A stretch of 64,000 bases of DNA from the NCBI GenBank assembly GCA_009733575.1, contig ML769525.1:1-64000 (forward strand). The letters run 5' to 3'. Under the pieces are notes generated by a model. That model saw only the letters and a program-made list of their open reading frames with translations, was not told where the DNA came from and did not search any database. The DNA comes from Gymnopus androsaceus JB14. Taxonomy: Eukaryota; Basidiomycota; Agaricomycetes; Agaricales; Omphalotaceae. Made by a program: the position numbers and the translations under genes. Below, piece by piece: positions 32,441-45,049 of this stretch. Numbering within the stretch: the first letter of the stretch is position 1; each line of letters starts with the position of its first letter.

Positions 32441-32444
32441 CTTC

Positions 32445-35400
32445 CTACTGAACCAAGAGGTGTTCCAATACGAACTTGGCGGTCTCGCAGAAACCGTAGA
32501 CGCAGCAGTCGTCTCCGTAGTAGTTCAGCGGGGAGGCCCTTGGAATATGGAAGGAGGACGGTCGAGGACTTTGATAGCTTGTGGTCCGATGCCGAAAGTG
32601 CTTTTTCAGCGTACTGCTCATATCCGAAGGCGAACCCTCTGGTGACGGAGGCGCGGTGTCTTTTCTAGCAGGATTGACACTGATGCCAGCAGAAGAAGGC
32701 GAGGAGACCAAATTCTGTTCAGATAAGGCTATAGTAGGATTAGCCTTATTCGTTGATGATCCGGACGACACACTTCCTATCGGTGGGATTCGACCACCAG
32801 AAAATTTAGATGTGGTCGAGAGACGAGATGCGCGGGAACCTGGCCGTAACGGCGACTGTGGTCCTAAAGCTTGTAGCGGACTAGCAACCATAGGAAGCTG
32901 GGGTGAGGAAGGAGGGGGAGGCGAGGAGGTAGGAGACGGTGTACGGTTAGACGTAGGGAACGGCACTTCCGGGGTCGGTGTTTCTGGAGATGCCTGGGCT
33001 AACAATCTGGATAAGGAAGATGGCCGGGCACTAGGTGAAGAGTTTGATCTAGTTCGAGAGGCAAAAAGATGTGATGGGGATGCGGGCGCCACCTGAAATG
33101 TATCCTCTACTTCCGGTTCAGGAGGACCGGGAGGTAAAGATGGAGTGCTACTAGCGAGAGATAGCTTGGGTTCTGGTTCAAAGGGGTTTTTCTTTGAGAC
33201 CTTCCGCTTGTTGTGGCTCGGTTGAGTCCAGTCTTCTACTTCCAGCATATAATATTTGACACCGTCTCCCAAAGAATAAGGATTACTTGTGGGATCCTTT
33301 CAAATAAATGAGTACTAAAAAGCCGAATGAATAGCAAGACTTACATCCCGGTCAACCACACGCTCTGTTAATGAGGTTATTCGGGCTACAATCCATTCCC
33401 GGGTTTTCAATTGCTCGATAAGATGCCCGGTAGCCTGCAAGAAGTAGTGCGGGAACGACACTATAATGTCGGTGAATCGTCGGTGCGAAGATATCAATCA
33501 ACAAGAAACAGTCTCACCATTGAATGCAGCCCAAGGTTTACTGACTGAATTCCGCGTTGGGAGGAATAGTGCCAGATCTCCTTTAGCGAAGTTTCGAAAC
33601 GATATCTTCCCCTTGGCACGCTCCCGATACTCTTTACATTGTTTCTGCCACTTTCGAACTGTCGAACCAGTTTTGGCAATTGCTTCCTGGAAAGTGTCAT
33701 GATCGAACGCTCTAAGAGCCTCCAGCGCGGCCGCAGGATCAGATGGGTCGATAGGTGAGGGGTCCTCAATAGGTGCGCCACTACCGATAATACTTTGGCG
33801 ACCTAGAGCAAATGTCGAATCCATCATCGAAGAAGACTGGGCTTGCATTCGAGAAGAGTTCGGATGAGCAGACAAAGTGATAGCCTGAGCTGTCGCCATA
33901 GCCTTGACATGTGAAGTCCGGAAGGCCAACGCAACATCCAAAATTTGAGCAATTAGTTGACTGTTATACTCCAGTCGCTGCTCGTAGTCACTCTGTGACG
34001 ACCTCCCCGACTTGAGATCCTCGCGCAGCAGGTTCTCCGTATGGTTTGCCTCTCGCAACTCGTGTTCCACTCGCTGCAGCTCCTCCTTCAAACCAATTGC
34101 GTCAGCATGCGCAATATCGAGCTGAGAACGCGCGTCACGTAGCTGACGCTCAGCATGCTCTTTCTGAAGCTTCACTTCGAAGAATTGTCGCTCCAGGACT
34201 GCACGGTCCCCGTCCGCCTCTGCTATATGGTCGCGTATGATCCTGTCATGCTCCGAGGCTTGAGCTTTGAGCAATCGCTCTTTATCCTCCGCGGCTTCCC
34301 GTAACGCGTCCTTGACATCCTCACTTTCCTTCCTCGCCATCCCGATTTGTTCCTCCAAATTATCTCCGCGAGACTGCGATTCCTGCAACCTCCGTAGATT
34401 CGCCTCTTGTTCGTCAAGCAACGCCTTCATCTTGTTGGAATTACGCTCTTCCAAGGCCTTCACATCCGCAAACTCTGCTCGAACCTGGGACAGCTCCGAG
34501 CGCAAGACCTCGGAGATTCTGGTTTGGTCTGTGGCGTCAGCCAATGCCTTCTCAAGCTCGGAGCGCTGTTGATCAATGTCGGTGGACCGGTCCCGAAGTC
34601 GCTCTTCTAAGATATGTCGAGCAGTAGATTCACTTTCCAACTGTGCCCTGACTTGATGAAGCTCCCGCTCTAACCGATCTGCACGGTCCCGTTCACTTGC
34701 AGACTCGGATCCCATCTCTCTGTTATCTGCCTGCAACCGGTGTATCTCCCCCCTAAGCCCAGTACGCTCTTCCTGAAACTGAGCTTCCTGATGGGCTTTG
34801 GCCTCTTGAGTACTCCGAAGTTGGTCTATCACTTCCTGATATATTTGTTCATCGGCTTCATAAGCTATACTGCGGAAGCAAAAGAAATCGATTGAGTAAA
34901 GCGGCGATGGTCGGGACAGGACAGAACTCACATCGACGTCTTGAATGGGATACGCGAGAAGCAGATAGCACTATAGAATGGAATTAGAAACAAGCTTGAT
35001 TGTGCCAATAAACTCCGAACTGACATGAACGTTCAGCAATTCGGTCGAACCCGGATTCCAATCCATCCATCTTCATTACTAGCTTCTCTAGCGACGCTCT
35101 ACATTCACGAACAGCACTCAAAGCGGCGCCATCATTACTAGTGCGAGAAAGTTCTTCCAAATCGTCCAAGACGTTCAATAAACCTGAGCAGAGTTGAGAT
35201 CATATATGACGGTGTCTGGGAAACGAGGACTCACCGTCTACGTCGGCTCTTTCTAATGAGTATGCGGGTTCCGTATCATCCCCCATGGAGGAAGAAAATC
35301 TATTGTTGGAACGGGGTCGAACGTCCATGCCTCGAGTCTCGAACGGTAATTGGCCATGGATTTCACTGCGGTACACCTGCCGACGCTTTCGTTCACTCGA

Positions 35401-37087
35401 TCTGTAAAAAGGATAAATACATGACGGGAGAAGACATATCTCAAACTCACGAAAGCTTTGCCATCACGTCGAGGATATTCTGAGCCCTTTGATAAAAGAA
35501 CCTGGCTGTAAGATGACGTTAGATATGCACACAGAACATAATACTCGACGTACCAAATTCCTTCCTTCTAACAATCTCGACGACAGTGGCACCATACGCG
35601 TATAACATATTATGAAGACGCTGTATATGAGAGAAGCTATTTTTGCCTCTGAAACTCGCTTGAAGAGCAGCAAGCGCAGGAGGTATTTGTACCATGTCAT
35701 TGTTCAGCACGCTGATATGTCTGAGGGCGGTTATGGATTGTCGCGTAAAAGTGTTCTTGACATCAACCATGAATCGAAGCTCGTCTCGGAGATTGGTATC
35801 AAGTTCCTTGAGTTCTGTAAATGGACCAACGTCAGTGTCACGTATAAATCGAAAGATTCGGAAACGAACCTTGGAGAATGCCATCCGAGTCAGGATTTGG
35901 ATCTGTCATATAATCAGCCAACGCTCAAGATATATGAAAAACATTGTATGACTTTCGAGAGAATTTGCGGCATCCGCAACCCTGTCAAATATATCCCGAG
36001 CTCGAGCAAGAACTTTATTGGTATCGTCTAAAGACCTAATCCGGATTAGAGATAGTCGAAAAGAAGACAAGGCGATTCACTTGGCTGAAGACACGGTGAC
36101 TCGAATGGCGTCGCTTCCTTCTTTGAGTCGGGAAACAGCATGTTCCATTTCATTGAAGCGACTTTGGAGGTCATCTAAAATTCAAGTCAGTAATGAAGGG
36201 CTAGTAATAACCGAATAATACACACCATGCGTCTTTGAGCAAGTCTCCGCGACCTGCTTCATCTTTATATTCGAGACGTAATCCCCCAGCGTCCGTTGCT
36301 TGTCTCCAGATTCAATGGCCTTGCGTACAGCTGGACTCACAAACTCGGTGTGGATGCTGACACGACTGATGATTTCCAAATCTGCTTCTAAACCAGCCAG
36401 CAGAGACGCTTGCTTGGCAAGTTCCTTTCTGGACCCAGATGCAATTCCTTCAAAGGTGTCGAGGATAGCAAGGACATTCATATCGAGACTGCGTGAGGCT
36501 ATACGAGCCGCTTCATATTGAAATTGGAGAGAGACTGCGAGATGGTGGATTTGTTCATGATGGGCGTGCGCTGTGCGTAAATAGGAAGTCGCAAGCTGAG
36601 ACGGTCGGAATGGAGGGGTGGCAGCAATACTATCTGGAGACATGTTACCGCGAGTAAAGCTTTATTACTGAAAAAAAGACGAACCTTCTATGGGTGGTTG
36701 GAATGAAGCCTCTACCAAAAGCTTGCCCAAGACTTGTTCAAGATCGTAATCAAGATAGTATTTGTTAAATACGAATATTGACTGGTCCTGAGACCCAGCT
36801 AATTCGCGGACATTATGGCTCGTGAGTCGGCGACCGTCAGTGAGATATGCAAGAATAGCTTCGGAATCCACGCCAGTTTCTTGCTGAAGAAATGCTTCTA
36901 AACTTCCAATCCTAATCCAAAGGTCAATTTCCTAGCGACATGTTGAAACAAGCTGCTGAGTTCACCGTTCAATATCGCGTACTGAGGCATTACTCTGTTA
37001 CAAAATCAGCTGCAACTCTGAGCTCAAGAATGGAAAAATACACACTTGAAATATTTGTCCATCTTCAGCACGACATATCTGTATCAT
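32445..37087 (-). CDS. ATG11: Autophagy scaffold protein Atg11
   Basis: Starts MIQICRAEDGQIFQ (37087-37046), then SNASVRDIER, then RIGSLEAFLQQETGVDSEAI and FVFNKYYLDYDLEQVL, the ubiquitin-like N-terminus of Atg11. Further exons encode SQLATSYLRTAHAHHEQIHH and the central Atg11/17-like helical region. 34866-33518 is a long coiled coil ending KGKISFRNFAKGDLALFLPT RN. The C-terminal Claw domain continues VSFPHYFLQA.., REWIVARITSLTERVVDRD and NPYSLGDGVKYYMLEVEDW, followed by a Pro/Ser-rich tail. Atg11 binds cargo receptors and Atg1 in selective autophagy at the pre-autophagosomal site. Exon joins read cleanly except near 35025/34966, where phase could not be reconciled, and the last 30 codons are uncertain. 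Confidence 0.93.
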
Positions 37088-37099
37088 GGTTCATGGAGA

Positions 37100-38020
37100 G
37101 AACGAGAGTTCAGGCGGTAGGTTTTGGGTAGGTTTCGGTCAAGTGGCGCATTCAACGAGCGCTTGCTTTCATAAGCTTATTTAGGCGCCAGATCAGATTC
37201 CTCGATCATCTTCCGCTATGGTGCCGCGCCCAACGACGATCACGATATGTTCTGTTTCTGTTGTTCGAAGTACACTGATTCAGGAAAATTGCGCAGCAGG
37301 GGATCGGCGTCGACGGTAGTACTTGGGATCAGTGGCCTGCTCCTTGTTTGCCGTGACTGGTGGTTTTTCGACAGCTGTTTCTTTTACTTTGGTAGGGCCA
37401 ATGTTGCTGCTGCGTCTGTTTTTGAGTGAGGCTGATGAACGAATAAATGTTCGTATGTCCGCCAAAATTGAAAAAAAAAAAAATCGATACAACAATTCGC
37501 CTCGTCCTTGCTACTTCCCTCAACTGGCTCTCTCGCGGCGCTGTTCTCGCTACGATACTCTTCGGCCGCGGGACCTTACTATCTATCAAGCCTGTTCCAA
37601 TAGGCGCCCCGCTGGCTTCTACCTCCACACACAGCACTGCATGCTATGAACCAGTCTGGCTGGAGAACTTGGAAATGATGACTGCAACGCCTCATATTAC
37701 TCTATAAGCGACAGTCTGGACAGTTATAGGCGGGACCATTACAGGAAGATCATGTCCGCAGGACCGAACACCATCGTAAGCCAACACCAAGCAAAACGTC
37801 GTCCGAGTCGCTGCGCCCACAACAATCTTGAGCTAGGATAACGATTTTACTAGTACTTACTGACGACACCCAAAGTTCCGGTTCCAGCACTGTATACCAC
37901 GTCTACAGCGGTTCTGGTAGTAGGATAATGCTGCTATCACCAGTGTATCACTTCAACGAACCGTTAAGCCACTGGTTATGATTGGAATCCGCAACTCATA
38001 TCTCAGGCTACCTTCTAGGC
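37100..38020. other. No confident gene between ATG11 and the UstYa-like gene
   Basis: An ATG at about 37218 opens MVPRPTTITICSVSVVRS with a possible GTAGTA donor at 37316, and frames of 60-110 codons overlap in both strands at 37250-37700. None gives a domain. The A tract at 37472-37482 and adjacent sequence are ordinary. Confidence 0.35.
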
Positions 38021-38022
38021 CT

Positions 38023-38640
38023 TCACATGACTTGAACCCTCATTGATCTACGCGGGATTATTCCCCATCGATTGTTGAGCTTAACTCTACGATGACTATG
38101 GCCATTTTCTGCCATTGGCGACTTGTCTTCTAGTATATTAAGTGGATGTAAATGAATGCTCCTCTCCTTCGTCCAATCGAGAATACGCTTAAAATCACGG
38201 CACGTATGAACCGTTCCCTCAGCTTGAGCTATCACGGCGTCCTTGCACTTATCATACTTCTAGACGATAGGAGAAATATCTGTAGAGTACATCATGAATT
38301 GTCTGCAAATGCACAGAGAAAAAGTGAGTTGAATTAGAGCAAGGACTCAGAAAGGGGACTTGCCTGAGCGAATCAAAGCCATGCCGGGTGTGGGGGTGGT
38401 CAACAGTCAGAATATCATTGTATCCCGGGTAGAATATTTTACGAAACTGGATGAATGTCTCCTTACAAGACCTGTTGAACAGAACAATGAGCAGTGACGG
38501 TGTACAGCATAAATAAACAGAGGCCACGCACAATCTAGCTCGTGAAGAACATCCATCATGATCACCTTGTAGTTTTCATCCTTATCACCAAGTCCTTGGC
38601 CTTGGTTATTTTTGAGATACCAGCTACAGTAGGAAATCAG
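38023..38640 (-). pseudogene. UstYa-like (DUF3328) protein, degenerate
   Basis: Minus-strand pieces in order: WYLKNNQGQGLGDKDENYKV, IMMDVLHELDC, CKETFIQFRKIFYPGYND, HPHTRHGFDSLRQ, then AQAEGTVHTCRDFKRILDWT. UstYa-family proteins have HxLHC ... HxxHC ... HTCRDW in this order and act in ustiloxin/cyclic peptide type biosynthesis. Here the first motif reads HELDC and the second RHGFD, so both metal/catalytic His-Cys motifs are damaged. The N-terminal membrane helix is not found, and the second splice uses a weak GCAAGT site. Probably a relic; its own gene cluster is not visible. Confidence 0.55.
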
Positions 38641-38884
38641 CTATACTTGAAGCTGTAAGAGAGAATTTGAAGAGATACGGACAGTTGTAGAGAGCTTCCC
38701 GAGCAGCGTCTACCTAGTAGTACCTGAGGTGAAGCAATGTACACCATTTTCTCATGTGTATGTGAATGTCTTAGCGACACATTCAACAGCAGACTGTGCA
38801 GGGAGTGCCCATGATTATCAGAATTAGGACTATTGTTCTCATTATTTAATGTACATCTTGATCAAAATGTGATGATTCTACCAG

Positions 38885-39073
38885 CATCAGCAAATCCTGT
38901 ATTTTCGCTTAAGTTAAGGTCTCCAAAGAGCTCCAGGGCTTGACAGCTGTCAATCAAGCTGTCAAACTTCTCTAGGAGTCTTCAGAGCTCTCTGGAGCTG
39001 GTACCTTGCTCCAGCGACGCTCCAAATGGGTCTCTCCAGTGAACACACAATAAATATAAAGGTTTCGCTGATG
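38885..39073. mobile_element. CATCAG-family element, CTCCAAAGAG dialect
   Basis: CATCAGCAAATCCTGTATTT and AAGGTTTCGCTGATG termini, GACAGCTGTCAATCAAGCTG centre, GGTACCTTGCTCCAGCGACG word. No matching 2 nt flank. Confidence 0.75.
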
Positions 39074-39079
39074 CAAGAG

Positions 39080-40940
39080 AGCTCCAAGCTACCAATCTGG
39101 CAGCATCCGGCAGCCAATTTAGCCCGGAAATGGCCAGGATACAGTACTTTTAAGGTAATAAATGTATGGGCTAAGCCCGATTTCAAAAAATGCTCCTCCT
39201 TGTGCCCCTCTAAGGCTCTAAGTTCGAGGTTTATAATTTATCTTCTACAATAGAATAATTATTAACATTTCGCCAAGGCCCATACATTTTTATCTTTATT
39301 TATCCCATCAAAAAAGAGGATCGCCTGTGTTCTTGCTACATGTTGTCGCGCGAAACGTCACTCAGTGAGAAATGAGATTTGCTGGCTAACGCTCGGGATT
39401 GGCGGTTCGCCCCTCCGTGCCCATTGTCGACTTGGCTAACGTTGACACTTATCCTACTCTGGTTGTACAACTGAGAAGCTTACGAATGAGGAAGTATATG
39501 GCTCTATGGTCCGCAAATGTCGTGGAACATGTCCCAGGATGAATATGCGCTCGACCAGTCGTATGAGCATCGCTGCATTGAGGGTCTTAATGAGTCTACT
39601 ATGCATCAAATTCTTAGGTTTTTCTAACAGCTTTTTCTAGATGGATTTTTTGGAAAAAGATACCCGGAAGTCCCACATCCGAGGCGGTAGTTTTTCGCTA
39701 TAGCTACCATTAAATGCAAGTTGCCTCTCCAAGAAAAGAAACACCGGTGCTGATTACAATTTTTAGAATCTTTTGACCTTCGTCGGATGGCTTCTCGAGC
39801 TGCAATATTGGCGACAACTCACCTGCGTACATCAGTGTTTCGGGGACTGGATGCTGCAGCCCAACTCATCAATGAGATCTCAACAAGCAGCCAATAGTCC
39901 TCGCTATCACACTCGTGTCTAGCCTCCCATTGATATTGATGTTGAAAGTCGTGCTCCGCATTGAGATTCTTCCACTTTGGTGGATTCCGCAGTTTCAAAT
40001 TGGACAGCCTAACCATCTGGAACGCGCCAGGGCTAGAATTGACACAAGGACGGGAATGAAATGGTGCGTCGTGAGTACCTTTCTATATTTTGTATTCATG
40101 TGAAGGTGTTGCGAAACGCACTCCAACAGGTTTTCCTTGGACTCTTCTTGACATCTGCATTGCTCTGATTCGGAAAAGTCTTCATCATTTGCTTATTTCT
40201 GTATTTAACACCATGCAAAATTCTGTACTCCACAAATATCTACTCTCTTCTGGTGTTTCTGTTGGTGAATTTTTCTTCAAGGTCAAAAAATGTTACTTAG
40301 TACAGTTGGTACAGGCAAGAACTCTTCGTAAGCAATCCTCTCCATTCTCCCACAGCAAATACGACAGTCAGCATTGAAACTCATACAATGCTTCTCCGTC
40401 TTCACACTGAGATATAAATAGCTCCAGGGAACTTCCGTATCTGTCCATCATCTATCTACCCCATCCGCTACGCATAATCTCCTCTAGTTTCATTTGCATC
40501 AACATACTATGATAACTACCAAAATTACGATTGCTGTCAGGCCTTCGAGTGCTTATTCCAGAGCCTGATATATTTGTTCGCCCTGGATTTATCAGAAGCG
40601 TGTCAGAAAAATGAAAAATTGCTTACGACGCTGAGTTAAATTACGCAAGTGCATTGACCACTTGAGGTAAAATCAAGGTTTTACTGATGTATTGCGCTTA
40701 GGTGAATAAACAGAATCTGAAATTAAAAAAACAAAACATAAAATTGATGTAAGTACTTGGATAGTGAAGAATTGAAAGAAAAATAATCGTGGGGTTTGTG
40801 AAAATAGCAGTGGCTTTTAACTCGCACACACACTTAAGCTACTCTGGGCCACCGTTCTTGACATTGGTCCTCCGCATCATGAACAATCACTCCTGACATT
40901 CTCCCATGTCAACGCTTTGCCACTCAATACAGACGACTGG
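39080..40940. other. No confident gene
   Basis: Frames at 39819-40103 on both strands and 40090-40377 on the plus strand are short and unrecognised. A lone CATCAG-type end (AAGGTTTTACTGATG) lies at 40676-40690. Confidence 0.35.
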
Positions 40941-40941
40941 T

Positions 40942-40947
40942 TATAAA
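40942..40947 (+). promoter_or_regulatory. TATA box of the seven-helix gene at 41008
   Basis: TATAAA 60 nt before the ATG. Confidence 0.5.
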
Positions 40948-41007
40948 ATAACAATCATCTACATACCGTTTCTCCATTACTCCTAAATCTATCTCTCTCT
41001 CCCTAGC

Positions 41008-42358
41008 ATGACTGCAGAAGAGTTACAAGAGATTGCGTATGTTGGGCTTGCGCTCTTTCAAAACTATGCGCGAGCAATATTATCTTGCACTTTTTTTGGT
41101 ATGATAGCATCTTGAGTAACAAAACATTTCTCATTTGGCACTATTCTAGGCATATACTGTTTGCTTTTTGCCATTGGCCTCTATATCTCCTCGTCAGTAT
41201 ATCTATTTAAACCTAATACCTCTGCTGACTAGACTTATGAGTGTATATTTTCAGCCACAAGAGATTCACCGGATGGGCAAAGAAAACATTACTGTGTCTC
41301 CTCATTGCCACCTTTATCTTAATGATTTTATATGTGATGGCAAATCTCCTTGTGGACATGCTCCTCCTTCAGTATGAGGTTATATTGCCTCTACCAGAAG
41401 GGTCCACAGCTGAGACGGCAGCAGTTTCACAACAATTGCTTGAAGTGGGGGCCCAAATTTCAAACTGGACAACTAACTTGATTGTGAGTCCTAAGAATGC
41501 TTTTAGTAGGCTTCCAATTGTTCTCTAATGAATATATTACCCCACAGCTTTTGATTGGAGATCTCATTATTATATGGAGAGCTTGGGCAGTATGGATGCA
41601 TAGCAGAATGGTGAAATTACTTTTGGCCCTTTTTGTTCTTGTGGTCATAGGTGTGTCCCTCTGAATCTTCAAAGAATCTGGATGAGGCCCAGCTGAACTG
41701 ATGAGTTTTACCAGGTGTGAATCTGGCTGATGCTTTTGTAGATAATCAAAAACACCTCACAGCTACTGGGCAGACAGTAACTCTTGATAGTGTCTTCTTT
41801 GCACTGTCCTTGTCAGTGAATGTCACACTAACATTACTTATAGCCTATCGGACATGGTGGGAAATGCTTTAGATTGAAGTCCATTTTTTAATTCAATGCT
41901 ATTAGGACATATCACAGATCTATGAGAGGAATTTCGACTCTACAAGGGAAAACACTTGTAGGAAGAATTTTGCTTCTTCTTGTGGAGTCGGGAGCAATTC
42001 TTGCCATATTTCAGGTGTGTGTGCATGCATGAGTTGTAGCTTTTAAAGTTTCACATGAACCACTTATTTGAATAGGTCCTTGCCCTGACTTTCCAAGAAA
42101 AGGAAAGAAGTGCACAGAATCTTTCACCACTGCAGTTTTCCAAACTGAATGTTTTAGTTATCTATGTATATGTTGCTGTGAGTCTTACCGCTGTTTCAGA
42201 TTACATATTTGCTGGCTGAAACTGTTATTTATTAATAGGCTTTGAACCCTCTTGCTATCTTCACCTTAATGGAGAGTCGGAGACAGACAACACATAGCTA
42301 CAGCTCTTGCTTTGAACAGAATCGCAGTCAGAAGTTTACCACTTTTCTTGCAGACTAA
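41008..42358 (+). CDS. Seven-helix membrane protein (fungal GPCR-like family), intact
   Basis: Begins MTAEELQEIAYVGLALF and continues in about seven exons. Hydrophobic segments include IYCLLFAIGLYI, KKTLLCLLIATFILMILYVM, LLIGDLIIIWRAWAVW, KLLLALFVLVVIG, FFALSLSVNVTLTLLIAYRTW, GRILLLLVESGAILAIFQVL and LNVLVIYVYVAALNPLAIF, then a short tail ending FTTFLAD. The D.IIIWRAW.VW, IAYRTW and LLVESGAI motifs and the topology are typical of a very large Agaricomycete family of plasma-membrane proteins of unknown ligand. Donors and acceptors follow GT..AG. Paralogues lie at 50760 and 61834; a related DUF6533 gene lies at 59950. No stop or shift is seen. Confidence 0.8.
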
Positions 42359-42928
42359 TTTAATATAAGGAGAGTACCGTGGAATCCTTGTATGGATACT
42401 GAAGTCGGGAATATAAACCACTGATTTTCTCACATTGCTCTCTTCAGGCATTTAAACATCGCAAAAAGAGTGAGCCTAATATTAGTGATAATTTTGAAGG
42501 ATTCAATTTTCAAAGACTGAGTAGTGCAGTGCACTTTCAAGCCTGACATCAAACTCAGCATTTTCTTTGTACTCATACATTTGAGCTTGGAAAGAAATGG
42601 CTCTTATGAATACTCAGGATTCTCATATATTTATCAGCAGGAGCCACACTGTGAAGCTAGAGTAGGTTGATTTATATCCTAATGTATGGTGAAAATCAGC
42701 GGCATCCTAGTTTAGGTCAGTAGAGATTTCCGTAGGTTGATGTAAAGAACCTAAGTAAGGGTGTGAGAAATAAACAAATTTCGAAATAATTCTTAGGTTG
42801 CTTTTAGGTTGTTTACCTGCTCCACAACAACCTAATTCTTCTCGAGCTTCAACATCAAAAATTAAATTGGCTCTCAACATCTAACCACATTTTCCAAATT
42901 TGCTTGGCTCTTAGTGCTATTTCGACTC

Positions 42929-43734
42929 ATGGCTATCTCTATATCTGCTCGCTCTATTAAGCCTGTTTCCATTGAAATTCTTCATGGAGATACTGGAAGC
43001 ACTACTGGCGAAAACAAAAGCGGTACAAACTCAAGCTCAAATGTTGAGCTGGATATAGGATACATGGGTAGGACCATTGTATGTATCAGGCAGATTCATA
43101 CATTATATATCAACTAACATCTCTTCAACCAGAGCATCATACTTCCAAAAGCACAAGGCTCCAGTGTTGACTCAGCTGCAAGCAACATGGATACTACTCT
43201 TGTTGAGCAGAGCCTGCCTGTCAATACCCACACCATTAAACACACACACGTGCCTTCATGGCCACTCAAATGTTCAAGGAAACAACTTGCAAATGAGAAA
43301 ATTGTCTCTGATGACTATGTCGAGAGTACCGAGATTGTGGAAACTTTGCCAGTTGAGCTTGAGCAAACTGTAGAGGTTCGCCAGGCTCTACCAAGATATT
43401 GCCAGCTGAGCATGCCCAAATGCCCATGGTTAATGGGAATTCACAGAAAGAGCATGAGGTAGATGGGAGTAAAGGCATTGATACAGAGGAGGAATTGAAG
43501 CACATTAATGTTGGTGAGTACTTCAATTGATGTTCTTCAAAATACCTCCATTGATATACTGCCACTTCAGTTGAGGTGCCAACACCCCAGCAGTCACCTC
43601 TGGCACCTTCGCTGCATTCAAATACATTGAAACTTGCACTATCAATGGAGATTTTTCAAAGTTCCCAGTGGTTTGAGAGAGATGAGAACATTATTTGTAG
43701 CATGCTGGCAAAGAAGCAGAAGTCTAAACATTAA
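42929..43734 (+). CDS. Hypothetical protein, probable frameshift
   Basis: Exon 1 (42929-43077) encodes MAISISARSIKPVSIEILHG and a Ser/Thr-rich end, then a donor GTATGT. Exon 2 starts at about 43131 with SIILPKAQGSSVDSAA and runs to VELEQTVEVRQALPR. After that, a frame shifted by one nucleotide gives a more protein-like KILPAEHAQMPMVNGNSQKE and, through a GTGAGT intron (43513), LALSMEIFQSSQWFERD and a clean stop. The protein is polar, with no recognised domain. The shift near 43370 suggests an indel or a sequence error. It sits between a seven-helix gene and a hAT MITE. Confidence 0.45.
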
Positions 43735-43766
43735 TTATTAAGTCATTCATGGATATGTATACAACA

Positions 43767-44265
43767 TAGTGTTGCCGCGGCTCGGGCAAAATTCGGCTCG
43801 AGCTGGCAAGCTGAGCTGATTTTGCCCAAGCCAAGCTGAGCCGCCAGCCGCATTTACCCATCCAGCTTGCAACGGCTTATGAGAAATAATGAAGAAAAGA
43901 GCGAAGTTCAATGATCCCGAGGTGCTCTGAGGTACTCTAGAGCCCTCATCAAATCTCCCTACCACCAGAGCAGTGAGAAAAACATGCTCATCAATGAGCA
44001 AAACGCCGTCGACATCGTCAAGGGACCAATTAGCGCCTATCATGTCAAACTTTACATTTTAATAGTGACGAGCATGGAAGTGATCCATTTCAAGTTCTTT
44101 CATCATGTACATAGTGGAGAGGTAGATACAGTACCATCTAAACCCACCATTCCTTCTCTGGCGAGGTTTTTTCTGTACTGGCTTCAGATGGCTCAGCTAG
44201 AGATTTTCAAGCCGAGCTGCAGCTTCATGAGCTGGCTAGCAGCTAGCCAAGCCGCAGCAACACTA
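43767..44265. mobile_element. hAT-type MITE, 499 bp, with 8 bp target duplication
   Basis: Ends TAGTGTTGCCGCGGCT and AAGCCGCAGCAACACTA are inverted repeats; the 8 nt flanks ATACAACA and ATGCAACA differ at one base. TAGTG ends and the 8 bp duplication indicate hAT. Internal GAGCTGGC/GCCAGC words; no transposase. Confidence 0.8.
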
Positions 44266-44399
44266 ATGCAACACTTAGTCTTTCTCATCATCCTGGTCAA
44301 AAATACTGCATGTCCCAATACACCACTTCTACAATAATACCCCATTCACTTGAACTCGCCCAATAACGCACTGAACACTAGTGATCAACTACCAGGGCA

Positions 44400-44990
44400 G
44401 CTTTTCTCAAGAAAGTGGTTTTATACTTAAGTAATTCTTAGAATGTTCCTGAGAATTAAAGTTATTATAGATTGTAAGTATCAATTAAGTATACTTAAGT
44501 AGTATATACATAACTAACTCATGCAAAATAATCTTGAAATGGGTGATTATGAAGTAAAAGTAAAAGTGAAAGCAATAAAGTAAAGTAAAGTAAAGTAAGT
44601 ACTATCTTATATCCTCTGCAAACTTTAGTTTAAAGTAAAATGCCAAATCAGCTGCATAAGTAATAAAGTAAAGTAAGTTATTCAAATCAGCTGCATAAGT
44701 AATAAAGTAAAGTAAGTTATTCAAAGTATTGCTAAAGTAAAGTAGGTAGCACAGAAGAAAGCCATGAGCAAGGTATAAGTTTTTAAAGAAAATACTAAGC
44801 AGAGAGTATATGAGTCCTACTGAATTGTAGTGGTAGTAAAGTGAGAGTAGATAGGATGAGATGGTAGAGGTAAGAGTTGAAGAGAGGTGGTGTCAACGAG
44901 GATAGATACTTACTAATATACAATATGTTTCTTTCTTTTTTATCTACTATTTACTTGACATAGACCAAGAAATATGATTGCATTTTACTC
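44400..44990. repeat. AAGTAAAGTA low-complexity tract
   Basis: Degenerate AAGTA and AGTAAAGT repeats in several bursts, including a near-exact 40 nt duplication at about 44652-44720. No coding signal. Confidence 0.6.
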
Positions 44991-45049
44991 AATTACTTAG
45001 GTAAAAAACACTTGTAGTGTATGTGTTTGAACTTTATATGTAAAAGCTC

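Noticed and set aside
32581..33096. 171-codon plus-strand frame
   Set aside because: Shadow of the Pro/Ser-rich ATG11 tail on the minus strand.
34267..34572. Ser-rich plus-strand frame
   Set aside because: Antisense of the ATG11 coiled coil.
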